From CAZAQS01 sp046485135 (GTDB taxonomy: Bacteria; Chloroflexota; Anaerolineae; Anaerolineales; UBA4823): a DNA stretch of 64,000 nt. Made by a program: the position numbers and the translations under genes. The stretch lies in NCBI GenBank assembly GCA_046485135.1, contig JAWOHN010000044.1:1-64000 (forward strand), in the 5' to 3' direction. The notes under the pieces were generated by a model. That model had not been told where the DNA came from and did no database searches. It worked only from the letters and a program-made list of their open reading frames with translations. Positions within the stretch are counted from its first letter, which is position 1, and every line of letters starts with the position of its first letter. Below, piece by piece: positions 25,256 to 35,000 of this stretch.

Positions 25256-26566
25256 ATGAATCTTAAGAAAATCTATGAATCGCGAGTTGTGTCTGCCGAA
25301 GAGGCAGTGCGGCAAATAAAATCTCACCAGCGCGTATTCCTGACCGGCAACTGCTCGGTACCCCAGACGGTGTTATCCGCCCTGGTCGATTATGCCCCTG
25401 AGCTGGAAAACGTGGAAATCTGCCAGGCCTTGACCGTTGGCCCGGCCGATTATGTGAAGCCTGGGATGGAAAAGCATCTGCGGGTTAACACAATGTTTAT
25501 CAGCGCCAACATCCGCAAAGCCGTCCAGGAAGGCCGGGCTGATTTTACGCCGGTCTTGCTTTCGGAGTTCACGCTGCTGTTCAAAAACAAGATTTTACCT
25601 TTGGATGTAGCCCTCATCCACGTCTCCCCTCCCGATGAACACGGCTTCTGTAGCCTGGGTGTAGAGGTTGGTTTGACGAAATCTCCCGCGGAATCGGCTA
25701 AAATCATTATTGCTGAAGTCAACCAGCAGATGCCGCGCACTTTGGGCGATTCCTTTATCCACGTTAGCCGGCTAAATTATATTGTCCCGGTAGACTATCC
25801 TCTCCCGGAAATGGCTATGGGGGGTGACGGAGTTTCAGAAATCACAGAGAAAATGGCTAAAGCGATTGCGGAACTCATCCCAGATGGGGCTACCATGCAA
25901 ATGGGCATTGGAGCGATCCCCGACGCAGTATTGAAATACCTGTTCGAAAAAAAGGATCTGGGTATCCATACCGAACTGTTTTCGGATGGGGTGATCGATT
26001 TGTTTGAAGCAGGTGTACTCACCAATGCGCGCAAGACGCTCCATCCTGGGAAAATGGTAGCCGGGTTTATCATTGGTACGCGCCGGCTGTATGAATGGGT
26101 TGACGATAACCCGCTCATCGAATTGCATCCGACTGAATATGTAAACGATCCCTTCGTCATCGCGCAGAATGAACGCCAGGTCGCTTTAAATTCTGCGATT
26201 GAGGTCGACCTGACTGGGCAGGTATGTGCAGATAGTATCGGTCCTAAACTGTATAGTGGGGTTGGGGGCCAGCTTGATTTCATCTACGGCGCCTCACGCT
26301 CAAAGGGAGGCGTACCTATCATCGCTCTCCCAAGCACTACCACCTTACGCGATGGGACGCGCATCAGCCGGATTGTGCCCATGCTGAACCAGGGCGCCGG
26401 AGTGGTGACAACCCGCAACCATGTGCGCTATGTTGTGACTGAATATGGCGTGGCTGATCTTTACGGACTCTCGATTCGCCAGCGAGCAAAGGCACTGATC
26501 AATATTGCCCATCCAGATTTCCGGGAAGATTTATCTCGGCTGGCAAAGGATCTTCATTACATTTAG
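25256..26566 (+). CDS. Acetyl-CoA hydrolase/transferase family CoA-transferase (4-hydroxybutyrate CoA-transferase-like)
   Basis: A 436-residue family I-type CoA-transferase. The catalytic glutamate is probably Glu240 in GIHTELFSDGVIDLF, close to the position of the active Glu in 4-hydroxybutyrate CoA-transferase. The C-terminal glycine-rich GVGGQLDFIYGASRSKGG motif and VTEYGVADLYG are present. ATG 25256 is preceded by GAGGGAT; an upstream TTG (25241) overlaps the preceding gene. The substrate may be acetate, propionate, butyrate or 4-hydroxybutyrate. Next to amino-acid catabolic enzymes and pyruvate kinase it suggests a fermentative step that moves CoA between acids, with energy saved as acyl-CoA. 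Confidence 0.85.
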   Translation: MNLKKIYESRVVSAEEAVRQIKSHQRVFLTGNCSVPQTVLSALVDYAPELENVEICQALTVGPADYVKPGMEKHLRVNTMFISANIRKAVQEGRADFTPVLLSEFTLLFKNKILPLDVALIHVSPPDEHGFCSLGVEVGLTKSPAESAKIIIAEVNQQMPRTLGDSFIHVSRLNYIVPVDYPLPEMAMGGDGVSEITEKMAKAIAELIPDGATMQMGIGAIPDAVLKYLFEKKDLGIHTELFSDGVIDLFEAGVLTNARKTLHPGKMVAGFIIGTRRLYEWVDDNPLIELHPTEYVNDPFVIAQNERQVALNSAIEVDLTGQVCADSIGPKLYSGVGGQLDFIYGASRSKGGVPIIALPSTTTLRDGTRISRIVPMLNQGAGVVTTRNHVRYVVTEYGVADLYGLSIRQRAKALINIAHPDFREDLSRLAKDLHYI

Positions 26567-26608
26567 TTGTAGTGGGTTAATGCCTTCGCGGTATTAAAGG
26601 AGGTCATT

Positions 26609-28075
26609 ATGGACCGACGAACTAAAATAGTGGTGACTCTCGGCCCAGCGACAAGTGATCGAAACATGATCGAATGCCTCATCCGGGCAAAGGTCAATGT
26701 GATTCGGTTGAACTTTTCGCACGGCTCTCACCAGGAACATTCGAAGCGGATCCAATTGCTGCGGGAGATCGCAGATAAGAACAGCCACCCGATCACTTTA
26801 ATGCAAGATTTGCAAGGACCCAAAATCCGCACCGGCGAAATTGCTAATGGCGCCGTACAAATCTCGCAGGGCCAATCCTTAACCTTGACCGTTGAACCGG
26901 TAGTCGGAAACCAGGATATCGTTTCAGTTGATTTTGCCGATCTTCCAAATAGCGTCCGCCCGGGTGGACGGATTATGCTGGATGACGGCACCCTGGAGCT
27001 GGTGGTGGTAGGTGTAGATGATAAGCATGTTGAGACAAAAGTAGTTCTGGGAGGGGTGTTAAAGCCTCATAAAGGCGTTAATCTCCCCGGTGCTAATCTT
27101 AACATCCCTTCCTTTACCGAAAAGGACGCGGCAGATCTGGAATTTGGATTGGCAAACGACATTGATGCAGTGGCAATGTCGTTTGTGAGAACCCCCAACG
27201 ATCTCACCCCCCTCCGCCAGGCCATCCGCAGGCTAGCGCCAGAGTGCAAATATATCCCGGTCATTGCCAAGCTGGAACGTCCCGAGGCGCTCGATAACCT
27301 GCATGAAATCATCCGAGCCTCTGATGGGGTCATGGTAGCCCGGGGAGACCTGGGGGTGGAAATGGCGCCTGAAGCTGTGCCGATCGCCCAGAAGCGGATC
27401 ATTGAATCGGCTAACGAACACGCCAAAGTGGTCATCACAGCCACTCAAATGCTTGATTCGATGATCAACAACCCGCGCCCCACCCGTGCTGAGGCTTCTG
27501 ATGTAGCAAACGCGATTTTTGATGGCAGCGATGCGGTCATGCTATCCGGCGAAACAGCAGTGGGCAAGTACCCCATCCAGGCTGTAGAGATGATGCATGC
27601 GATCATTTGTAAAGCCGAAGCCCAATTGAGCAAGTGGGGTCATTGGGGAGGCAGCCTGGGCGAGGCAGCCTCCACAGAAGGCTTCCTGCGGGAAGGCCGG
27701 CACGATGATGCACTATCGATCACCCGCGCTGCGCGTGAGCTGGCTGACGACCGTAACGTGGCGGCTATTGCCGTGTTTACCGAGACCGGCCGGACGGCTC
27801 AATTAATGGCCAAAGCCAGGCCAAGAGCGCCAATTCTGGCTTTTACCCCAGTAGAGAGGACCTTCCGGCAATTGCCGATGTTGTGGGGCGTGATCCCTAT
27901 CCTGGTACCCTATGCCGACACCCTGGAAGCCATGCTCAGAGATGTGGAAAAGGCGATCGTCACAGCCACTCCGATCCGACCCGGACAGCAGGTAGTGCTG
28001 CTCTCCGGTTTCCCAGTTGGGGCTATGAGACCTCCAAATATGGCCTTGTTGCACACAATCGGTGAACTGACATAG
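26609..28075 (+). CDS. pyk: Pyruvate kinase
   Basis: A 488-residue enzyme that converts phosphoenolpyruvate and ADP to pyruvate and ATP, the last step of glycolysis. Motifs: N-terminal RTKIVVTLGPATSD, LNFSHGSH, the metal/substrate region MQDLQGPKIRTG, the conserved VIAKLERPEAL, the 'GVMVARGDLGVEMAPEAVPIAQK' region, TQMLDSM with NPRPTRAEASDVANA, and AVMLSGETAVGKYP. It has the normal length and lacks the extra C-terminal PEP-utiliser domain. A strong AAAGGAGGT site precedes the ATG. It lies 42 bp after the CoA-transferase and may be co-transcribed with it. Confidence 0.96.
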   Translation: MDRRTKIVVTLGPATSDRNMIECLIRAKVNVIRLNFSHGSHQEHSKRIQLLREIADKNSHPITLMQDLQGPKIRTGEIANGAVQISQGQSLTLTVEPVVGNQDIVSVDFADLPNSVRPGGRIMLDDGTLELVVVGVDDKHVETKVVLGGVLKPHKGVNLPGANLNIPSFTEKDAADLEFGLANDIDAVAMSFVRTPNDLTPLRQAIRRLAPECKYIPVIAKLERPEALDNLHEIIRASDGVMVARGDLGVEMAPEAVPIAQKRIIESANEHAKVVITATQMLDSMINNPRPTRAEASDVANAIFDGSDAVMLSGETAVGKYPIQAVEMMHAIICKAEAQLSKWGHWGGSLGEAASTEGFLREGRHDDALSITRAARELADDRNVAAIAVFTETGRTAQLMAKARPRAPILAFTPVERTFRQLPMLWGVIPILVPYADTLEAMLRDVEKAIVTATPIRPGQQVVLLSGFPVGAMRPPNMALLHTIGELT

Positions 28076-28124
28076 CAGCGACACTGGGAAGCAAAAAGAA
28101 TACCGGTTTTCGGTCTCATCTCTG

Positions 28125-29468
28125 CTACGGGCAGATATCCGCAGGGGTTATGTCTGGGTTTCCGTAACCAAAGGTCTGCGACCCAAGGGGCTCGAGAATA
28201 TCAGGGTGTGATGTTGCATACTCGATTGCCGCGGCGCAGCCTGACTCGGCCCCTGCCTCGAGATAACCATCCCGGTAGACGGCAGCCATCTCGTAATAGC
28301 CGTGCTGAGGACTGTCCAGCGGATAGATTTTTTCCATTTCCCCCAAAATAATCTCGGCAAAGGCGTCTCGCTCCTGCATTGTATAGATGACCACCAGGTG
28401 GTAGCGCGAAAACGCACCGATCCATGCTTGTTCCAACGCTGGGTCCAACCAGTCATCCAGGGTGGTATCGCTGATAGCGCGATTGTAGAGTGACAATGCC
28501 TTCTGGAAGTCGCTATCTTTAGCAGCCGCCCTAGCATCGTGCAAGACATGAACGCGATAATTAGAAGGCTCAGGCTGGGAAGAAACCATCTGCCAATTTT
28601 GGCTACCCTCGGCATACGACCATATTTTGGTCATGTTTCGCTGAGGACCAGCTCCCACAGAGCCAAACCCACTCCCAGTTATATGAAGATCAAAAATTCC
28701 CTCATTTGCAGAAGGAGCCAGGTAGATGGTTGGATACGGCAAGTCATTGGTCTCGCCCTCCAACCGGTTAGTAAATTGAGCTCCTTCCCACCCAATCACC
28801 TGAACCCGTTCAAAGCAAGTATGCGCTCCACAGGAGGCTGAGCTGATCACCAGCTCAGATAATCCATCAGCATTCAAATCTTGTAAAAACCGGATTCCAG
28901 GTGCTCCATCCAGTGGACGGCTGTCCTGCAAATATGCCTGCCGGTATTCTCCCTGACTGCATGTGTAGATTATCAGCATCCCAGCTGGAGGCATACTCAC
29001 CGATCCTGGATCGTAGATGGAAACAACCAGCTCATCAGCCCCATCGCCGGTCATATCGGCTGCACCAACCGGGACAGGCAGGTTGGCAATCTCTGCAGCG
29101 TAGAGGGCTCCATCTAAGTCTTCTACCCAACCCCCTTCATTCAAGAATTGCTGAATCGCCTGAGGGTAAGTATCGAACGGACCATCTGGCAGTGGGCCTG
29201 GAGTTCCTTTGGGCCGACAAGTTGCCGTATCATCAAAGATTGTTTCTGATTGCGTTGGAGATAGAAGCGTATGGGTGGGAGTTGCCAGCGGAGGAGAGCT
29301 GGGTGAAACAGAGTGAGTCGGCAGATCGATTGGGGAGGCAGTTCCCATCTGTGGATCAGCGGCAGGGGAACAACCTGCCAACAAATAGGCTGACACCAGG
29401 AGAGTTATGTAAAAGTGAAAGGTTGGTTTAAGGAGAAAAAGAATTGACCTCGACAAAGAAATCTCCAT
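28125..29468 (-). CDS. Lipoprotein with FG-GAP/EF-hand-like repeats
   Basis: A 447-residue secreted protein. The N-terminal signal ends in a lipobox LLAGC (about residue 33), so it is probably anchored as a lipoprotein outside the membrane. A Ser/Thr/Pro-rich linker follows (about 40-80). Two calcium-loop-type segments, DMTGDGADELVVS and DLNADGLSELVIS, resemble FG-GAP/VCBS repeats. The C-terminal third (about 300-440) is helical and TPR-like. The function is unknown; such proteins are common in Anaerolineae. It is convergent with pyruvate kinase and divergent from the methylase-like gene. Confidence 0.75.
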   Translation of the reverse strand: MEISLSRSILFLLKPTFHFYITLLVSAYLLAGCSPAADPQMGTASPIDLPTHSVSPSSPPLATPTHTLLSPTQSETIFDDTATCRPKGTPGPLPDGPFDTYPQAIQQFLNEGGWVEDLDGALYAAEIANLPVPVGAADMTGDGADELVVSIYDPGSVSMPPAGMLIIYTCSQGEYRQAYLQDSRPLDGAPGIRFLQDLNADGLSELVISSASCGAHTCFERVQVIGWEGAQFTNRLEGETNDLPYPTIYLAPSANEGIFDLHITGSGFGSVGAGPQRNMTKIWSYAEGSQNWQMVSSQPEPSNYRVHVLHDARAAAKDSDFQKALSLYNRAISDTTLDDWLDPALEQAWIGAFSRYHLVVIYTMQERDAFAEIILGEMEKIYPLDSPQHGYYEMAAVYRDGYLEAGAESGCAAAIEYATSHPDILEPLGSQTFGYGNPDITPADICP

Positions 29469-29470
29469 GA

Positions 29471-29498
29471 TTGATTTTTTATATTAAAGGATTATACT
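29471..29498. promoter_or_regulatory. Overlapping divergent -10 region
   Basis: The bases ATTATACT (29491-29498) contain TATACT on the plus strand, with TTGATT (29471-29476) 16 bp upstream, and TATAAT on the minus strand (29491-29496). They could serve the methylase-like gene (plus) and the lipoprotein gene (minus). The plus-strand pair is the better one; the minus strand lacks a good -35. Confidence 0.4.
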
Positions 29499-29556
29499 AC
29501 TTATACGTGAGTACTCCATTGATCCGTGATAACCGGGTAAATTGGGTGAAAATTCC

Positions 29557-31890
29557 ATGGTCCGCCCCATCCCCTTTATTCCAGGAACCCCCCCTGCCAA
29601 CCCTGGCCCATTGGCTCGCTATCTTCCACCGCTTGCGAATGGCATAGTCACCACCTGGCTGAGAGAAAACCTACCCAGCGGGGCCTGGGTGCTGGACCCA
29701 TTCGGCGCGGCTCCTCACCTGGCTTTGGAGGCTGCCAGGGCTGGTTACCGGGTTATCGTATCGGCCAACAACCCGGTGTCACGAAAATTAGTGGAGATGG
29801 GGGCGAGCGCACCTGCCCTGAGCGAATATCAGGGAGCCCTGGCTGACCTGGCCTCAGCCTACAAAGGGCAAGAAAGGATCGAACCGCTCATCCGCGCATT
29901 ATACACAACAGATTGCTCGAGCTGCGGACAGCCGGTAATGGCTGATTATTTCCTATGGGAACGCTCAGCGGCTTACCCATATGCCCGCTACTACACCTGT
30001 CAGCGTTGCGGAGATAACGGAGAACGCCCTACCACTCAAAAGGATAAAGAACAGGCTACCAACTTTGCGCAAAATGACCTGAACCGGGCACGCGCATTGG
30101 AAAGAGTTGCACCGGCAAATGATCCAGACCGAACGCATGCCGAGGAAGCCCTGTCTGTTTATCTTCCTCGGGCAGTTTATGCCTTGTTTACATTGATCAA
30201 CAAGTTGGATTCGTTGGACATCAGCCCGGCCCGGCGGAATTATTTGAGCGCGCTGTTACTGTCTGCCTGTGACCAGGCCAATACCTTATGGTCTCATCCC
30301 ACTTCCAGGGAAAGGCCTCGCCAACTGACTATACCGCATCACTTCCGAGAGAATAACGTCTGGCTGGCTTTAGAGCAATCCACCCGGCAATGGGTGTCTG
30401 ACCAGCCAAAAATACCCTTAAGTTATTGGCCAGCACTTCCTGCAGAACCAGGTGGGATAACCCTTTTTGAAGGCAGGTTGAAGGATTTAGCCGCTGACTT
30501 ATCCAACCTAAAAATAGGAGCTGTGATTGCTGCTCTGCCCCGCCCAAACCAGGCTTTCTGGACCTTGTCTGCCTTATGGGCAGCATGGTTGTGGGGTAGA
30601 GCAGCGGTTGGACCTTTCAAATCTGTCCTGCGCAGACGGCGTTACGATTGGGGCTGGCATACGGCTGCACTGTCGTCCGCTTTCGGCAGCCTGGCTCCCT
30701 TATTGGAGGCCGGCACCCCAATCTTGGGGCTGATCGGAGAAGCAGAACCGGGCTTCTTGTCTGCTTCCTTTTTAGCTGGCGCCAGCTCTGGTTTTGACCT
30801 GGATGGATTTACCTTACGCTCTGGGAGCGGACAAGCCCAAATTCACTGGCGGCGTAGGGTGGGAGAGGTCCTCCAGACAGACCCAAAAAGCAATGCGTCG
30901 ACTATAGCCCGTCAGGCCGCCCTGGAGGCTCTTAAGGATCGCGGACAACCAGCGGAATATTTGACATTACATGCTGCAGCGCTGACCAAGCTGGCAGAGC
31001 GAAATGCGTTTCCAAGAAAATCTGGCGCAGGAGCGGAAAGTCACTCCGCCCCGGAAGGTGAACCCTCCCCAGCCGAACTATATAGCCAACTCCAAAACAT
31101 CTTGAAAGAAGTATTTAACTTCAGGGGTGGTTTCCGGCGATTTGACGGCAGCGAAGTTTCTTTGGAGGTAGGTAGTTGGTGGCTTAGAGACGAGGCAGAT
31201 CTGCCGGTTTCCCTGGCCGATCGGATTGAGATTGCTATCGCAAAATATCTACAAAGCAATATTGTATGTAAAATAGCTGAGCTGGATTCATATCTATGCG
31301 CATTGTTCCCGGGTTTGAATACCCCTAATCCGGAACTCATTCTGCATTGTTTATATTCCTATGGAGAAGAGGAGCCTGTGGGAGGTGGTCAATGGAGAAT
31401 CCGGCCTCAAGATCAATTGGAAGCGCGCCGTGCTGAAATCGAAAAAACCGAAAAGATGCTCTTCAGCCTGGCAGAGCGGCTTGGTTTTTCGGTCCAGAAA
31501 AGCTCCGAAACTGGCGATCCGGAACCGCACAGCGAAGCCAGGATAACCAATATATGGCGAGACCCTCAAAATTTCTCGCGCTATGCATTTTCTATCATCT
31601 CCTCTGCGGTTATTGGTGAAATTGTTAGACAAAAAGGTTCATTGACGCCAAAACCCCAGCAAAGATTCCGTCATGTTATTGTTCTGCCCGGCGGACGCGC
31701 CAATTTGGTAGCCTTCAAGTTGAGCAAAAATGCTTGCTTGAATAAAGAGATCGAACAAGGCTGGATTTTTCTCAAGTACCGTCACCTGCGCCGGTTGATC
31801 GAAAACCCATTGCTGACCGCTGAGAATTTAATCGAACAGCTTGACCTCGATCCGCTCACCTACACAGCCACCCAGATGCGGCTTCTGTAA
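29557..31890 (+). CDS. Degenerate DNA-methylase-like protein with zinc ribbon
   Basis: A 777-residue protein (ATG 29557; a TTG at 29542 is the alternative). Near the N-terminus WVLDPFGAAPHLALEAARAGYR and SANNP resemble motif I and the following strand of adenine-specific DNA methyltransferases, but the Gly-Ser-Gly of the SAM loop is missing. A zinc ribbon follows (Cys-x2-Cys ... Cys-x2-Cys, about 120-155). The expected catalytic [DNS]PP[YFW] position reads AALPRPNQAFW, so the methyltransferase motif is lost. The C-terminal part (about 500-777) is unfamiliar. It is most likely not an active methylase. It might bind DNA or SAM, or have taken on another role. No restriction gene is nearby. Confidence 0.6.
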   Translation: MVRPIPFIPGTPPANPGPLARYLPPLANGIVTTWLRENLPSGAWVLDPFGAAPHLALEAARAGYRVIVSANNPVSRKLVEMGASAPALSEYQGALADLASAYKGQERIEPLIRALYTTDCSSCGQPVMADYFLWERSAAYPYARYYTCQRCGDNGERPTTQKDKEQATNFAQNDLNRARALERVAPANDPDRTHAEEALSVYLPRAVYALFTLINKLDSLDISPARRNYLSALLLSACDQANTLWSHPTSRERPRQLTIPHHFRENNVWLALEQSTRQWVSDQPKIPLSYWPALPAEPGGITLFEGRLKDLAADLSNLKIGAVIAALPRPNQAFWTLSALWAAWLWGRAAVGPFKSVLRRRRYDWGWHTAALSSAFGSLAPLLEAGTPILGLIGEAEPGFLSASFLAGASSGFDLDGFTLRSGSGQAQIHWRRRVGEVLQTDPKSNASTIARQAALEALKDRGQPAEYLTLHAAALTKLAERNAFPRKSGAGAESHSAPEGEPSPAELYSQLQNILKEVFNFRGGFRRFDGSEVSLEVGSWWLRDEADLPVSLADRIEIAIAKYLQSNIVCKIAELDSYLCALFPGLNTPNPELILHCLYSYGEEEPVGGGQWRIRPQDQLEARRAEIEKTEKMLFSLAERLGFSVQKSSETGDPEPHSEARITNIWRDPQNFSRYAFSIISSAVIGEIVRQKGSLTPKPQQRFRHVIVLPGGRANLVAFKLSKNACLNKEIEQGWIFLKYRHLRRLIENPLLTAENLIEQLDLDPLTYTATQMRLL

Positions 31891-32012
31891 TTGAAGCCGA
31901 GAATGTCCCAATAATCAGGAGCAGTCTGCTTTCAGGGATGAGTGACAGGGCAAAAAGCTCACACGCATTTCAGACACTGCAAGCAGTTGGTTATGTCATG
32001 GGTCAACCGAGG

Positions 32013-35000
32013 TCAAGGTGAATCGGTGGCAGTAAGAGTTTCGGTTGGTGAAGGGGTAACCGAAGGAGGCGCCGAGGTGGCGGTGGGGGTAGACGTCACT
32101 GTTGGCGTGAGCGTCTGCGTTGGTGTTAATGTCGGAGTGAATGTGGCCGTTGGAGTTGGCGTCTCGGTGGGTGTGAGCGTCGGTGTTGGCGTTGGGGTTG
32201 GAACCTGCAAATTAATGCGCCGGAAGATCTCGGCATAAGTATTTTGCGTACTGTACATGATCAGGTGCAGAGTTACCTCTCCTGCTGGCAGATCATGTAC
32301 GTCCCAGGAGTAAATGGTCTCACTGGTACGGGCCGGGTTATTACTTTGCGCCAGCCCCACCCACTGCACCGGATCTCTCCCTAGGCCGTAGTTCAAACGA
32401 TAGTAATCAAAATTTGCGGTTGCGTCCACGCGCGCCATGATATCGATGGGATTAGATGTAATAACCTGATCCTCAGGCGGATAGTGTATTTCAAGATGGG
32501 GGCGCGGATCCTCAGCAGTACACTCACGCGAGGGCACGAAAAGAATGGCTTCCTCAAAACCAGCTCTCTCAGCCCAGGCACGACCCTCAGATGTCTCTCG
32601 GATCCACTTGATGGCCCACGGGTCAGATACATTGAGAGCAAACTCTTCCCGAGTCAATTCACCGCAAGCCGCTGAAGCGCGCAAACCTGTCCAGGTATCA
32701 AAAACGACCCGCTTCCACAAATCTTCACTGCTGGGCAGGGGTGGTTGGCCAGCTGCAAAGATCTCAGATCGTTGGCTTGGGCACCATTCAGAAGGTTCTG
32801 TTCCAGAAACAGAACAGATTACCCGGTCGATAATGCCCGCGGGTCTAAAGAAAGGCGTTGGGTTTCCCCCAGTAATGGATTGGACAGCGTTTTGCATGAA
32901 CTCAGCCCAAATTGGAGCCGCGCCGGTCAGGCCGGTTGTATTCACCATGGGGGTATAGTCGGGATTCCCTACCCATACACCCACCGCCAGATCGGGCGTA
33001 TAACCCAAAGTCCAGTTGTCGCGAAAATCGTTGGTAGTACCGGTCTTGGCAGCGGCCTGAAAAGGTAGGTTTAGGACAGAATTGGCCCCGAACATAGGCG
33101 TGCGCGCCTCGCTATCGGAGAGGATGGACGAAATCAGGTAAGCATGCTCAGGGCGCACCACCTGGTCCCCGACCGGAGGCTGGTAATCGTAGATAATATT
33201 CCCGTTGTAGTCCAAAATCCGTGAAATTGCATAAGACGGAAGGCGGGTCCCTCCGTTTGCATACACTGCATAAGCGCCAGTGAACTCAAGTAAAGACAAT
33301 TCGCCGCCGCCCAGGGTCAAGGATAAGCCATAAACATCCCTGGTGAGGGTGCTGATGCCCAGACGGCGGGCAAAAGCAACCAACCCATCTTCGCCGGGAA
33401 GGTCAGGATTATCATAAATACCCACAAATTGGAGGGTTTTTACGGCAGGGATATTGTACGAATTTGCCAATGCTGAACGAACTGTCACCGGGCCATGAAA
33501 CCGCCCGTCATAGTTGACCGGCACGTAAGGCGCACTTGGGTCGTTGACATTTCCCGAGGGGGGGAATTCGGTTGGCACGTCCCAAATCAGGGTAGCGGGC
33601 GTCCAGCCTTTTTCAAACGCAGCGGTATAGGTCAAGGGCTTGATGGCAGAGCCAGGCTGGCGTGGACTGATGGCCATATTGACCTGACCATCTTTCTCAC
33701 TATAAAAGTCCGCCGACCCGACCATCGCCAGGACCTCCCCGGTTTTAGGTCTGACCGCCACCAGAGCACCGCTGCTGGCGTTGTTTTCAGCCAGAGCATT
33801 CACCTGGCGCTGGACGATTTGCTCCGCTAAATCCTGCAAGCCAGGATCTAAGGTTGTGTAAACCGTAAAACCAGAGCGGTAGATCGTCTGTGAGTCATAT
33901 TGAGCTTCCAGAAGTGAGCGGACATAGTTTACCCAGTGAGGGTATCTAATCTCAATATCGGGGCTTTTGAACTCATACCCAACGATCTCGTTAAAGGCTG
34001 CCAGAGCTTCCTCAGGGCCCACACAGATGCGTTGTGGGTTGTTACTGACGTAAATACAACCCTGAGCCTGGCTGGCTTCCATAGTCAAGCGCAACACTTG
34101 CTGCTGGCGATTTAAGGTTACATCTCTGTTATTGTAGACGTCATACACCGCAGGCGCTTGAGGCAACCCAGCCAGGAAGGCTGCTTGCCCCAAAGTCAGC
34201 TTATCCGCAGTCGTACCAAAATAAGTTTCCGCGGCAGCCTGGACGCCGTAAGCCATGTTGCCATAGTAATTTTCGTTGAGATAAAGTTCCAGGATCTGAT
34301 CTTTTGAATAACGGCGGGTCACTTCCGCCGCCAGGATAGCTTCCCGTGCCTTGCGGGTATAGGTGCGCTCAGTGCGTTCTTCGGGCGTGAAGAGCAAATT
34401 TCGGGAAAGCTGCTGGGTAATGGTAGATGCACCAGAAACGATATCGCCCCCCATAAAATTTTGGACTAATCCACGTGCAATCGCCATCGGGTCAAAACCA
34501 GGATGGCTATAGAATTCCTTGTCCTCAGTTGCAATCGTAGCTGCAACCAGGTAGGGAGAGATCTTATCTAACGTGACATATGTACGTCTACCGGCGTTCG
34601 GATCCAGGATCTCGTAAAGCACATTTCCATTGCGATCCAAAATGCGCGTGGTCTCAAATTGGGCTGCTCGTTGGCGGAGATCATCCACACTGGGCAAGGT
34701 GGCTGCAATAGTATAGTACTGGTAAAGCAGAAAAGAACCACCCAAAAGGGACACAACCACCAGTACGAAAAGACCCATAAGGGTCATGCGCAGAAGACAG
34801 CCCAAACCCTGCCGCCAATTGACAGTGCGCTTAGGCGCAACTGCCGGTGAGGCAGGACGGGACGATCGGGCTACCGGTGGGGGTTTGGTGGGAGGTACAA
34901 CCGGTTGGCGAGCGCGCGGCGCGGTGGAATATGCGGCCGGGGTTACCCGAGTGGCATCCATATCGGTTTCACTCACCCTTTGTGGGAGAGGCTCTGAACG

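Noticed and set aside
32040..32200. Tandem repeat or CRISPR-like array
   Set aside because: The repetition is codon-level (Thr-Pro) low complexity inside a gene, without direct repeats of fixed length and unique spacers.
31942..32238. Plus-strand frame rich in Val-Gly repeats
   Set aside because: It is the antisense reading of the Thr-Pro repeat tail of the penicillin-binding protein.
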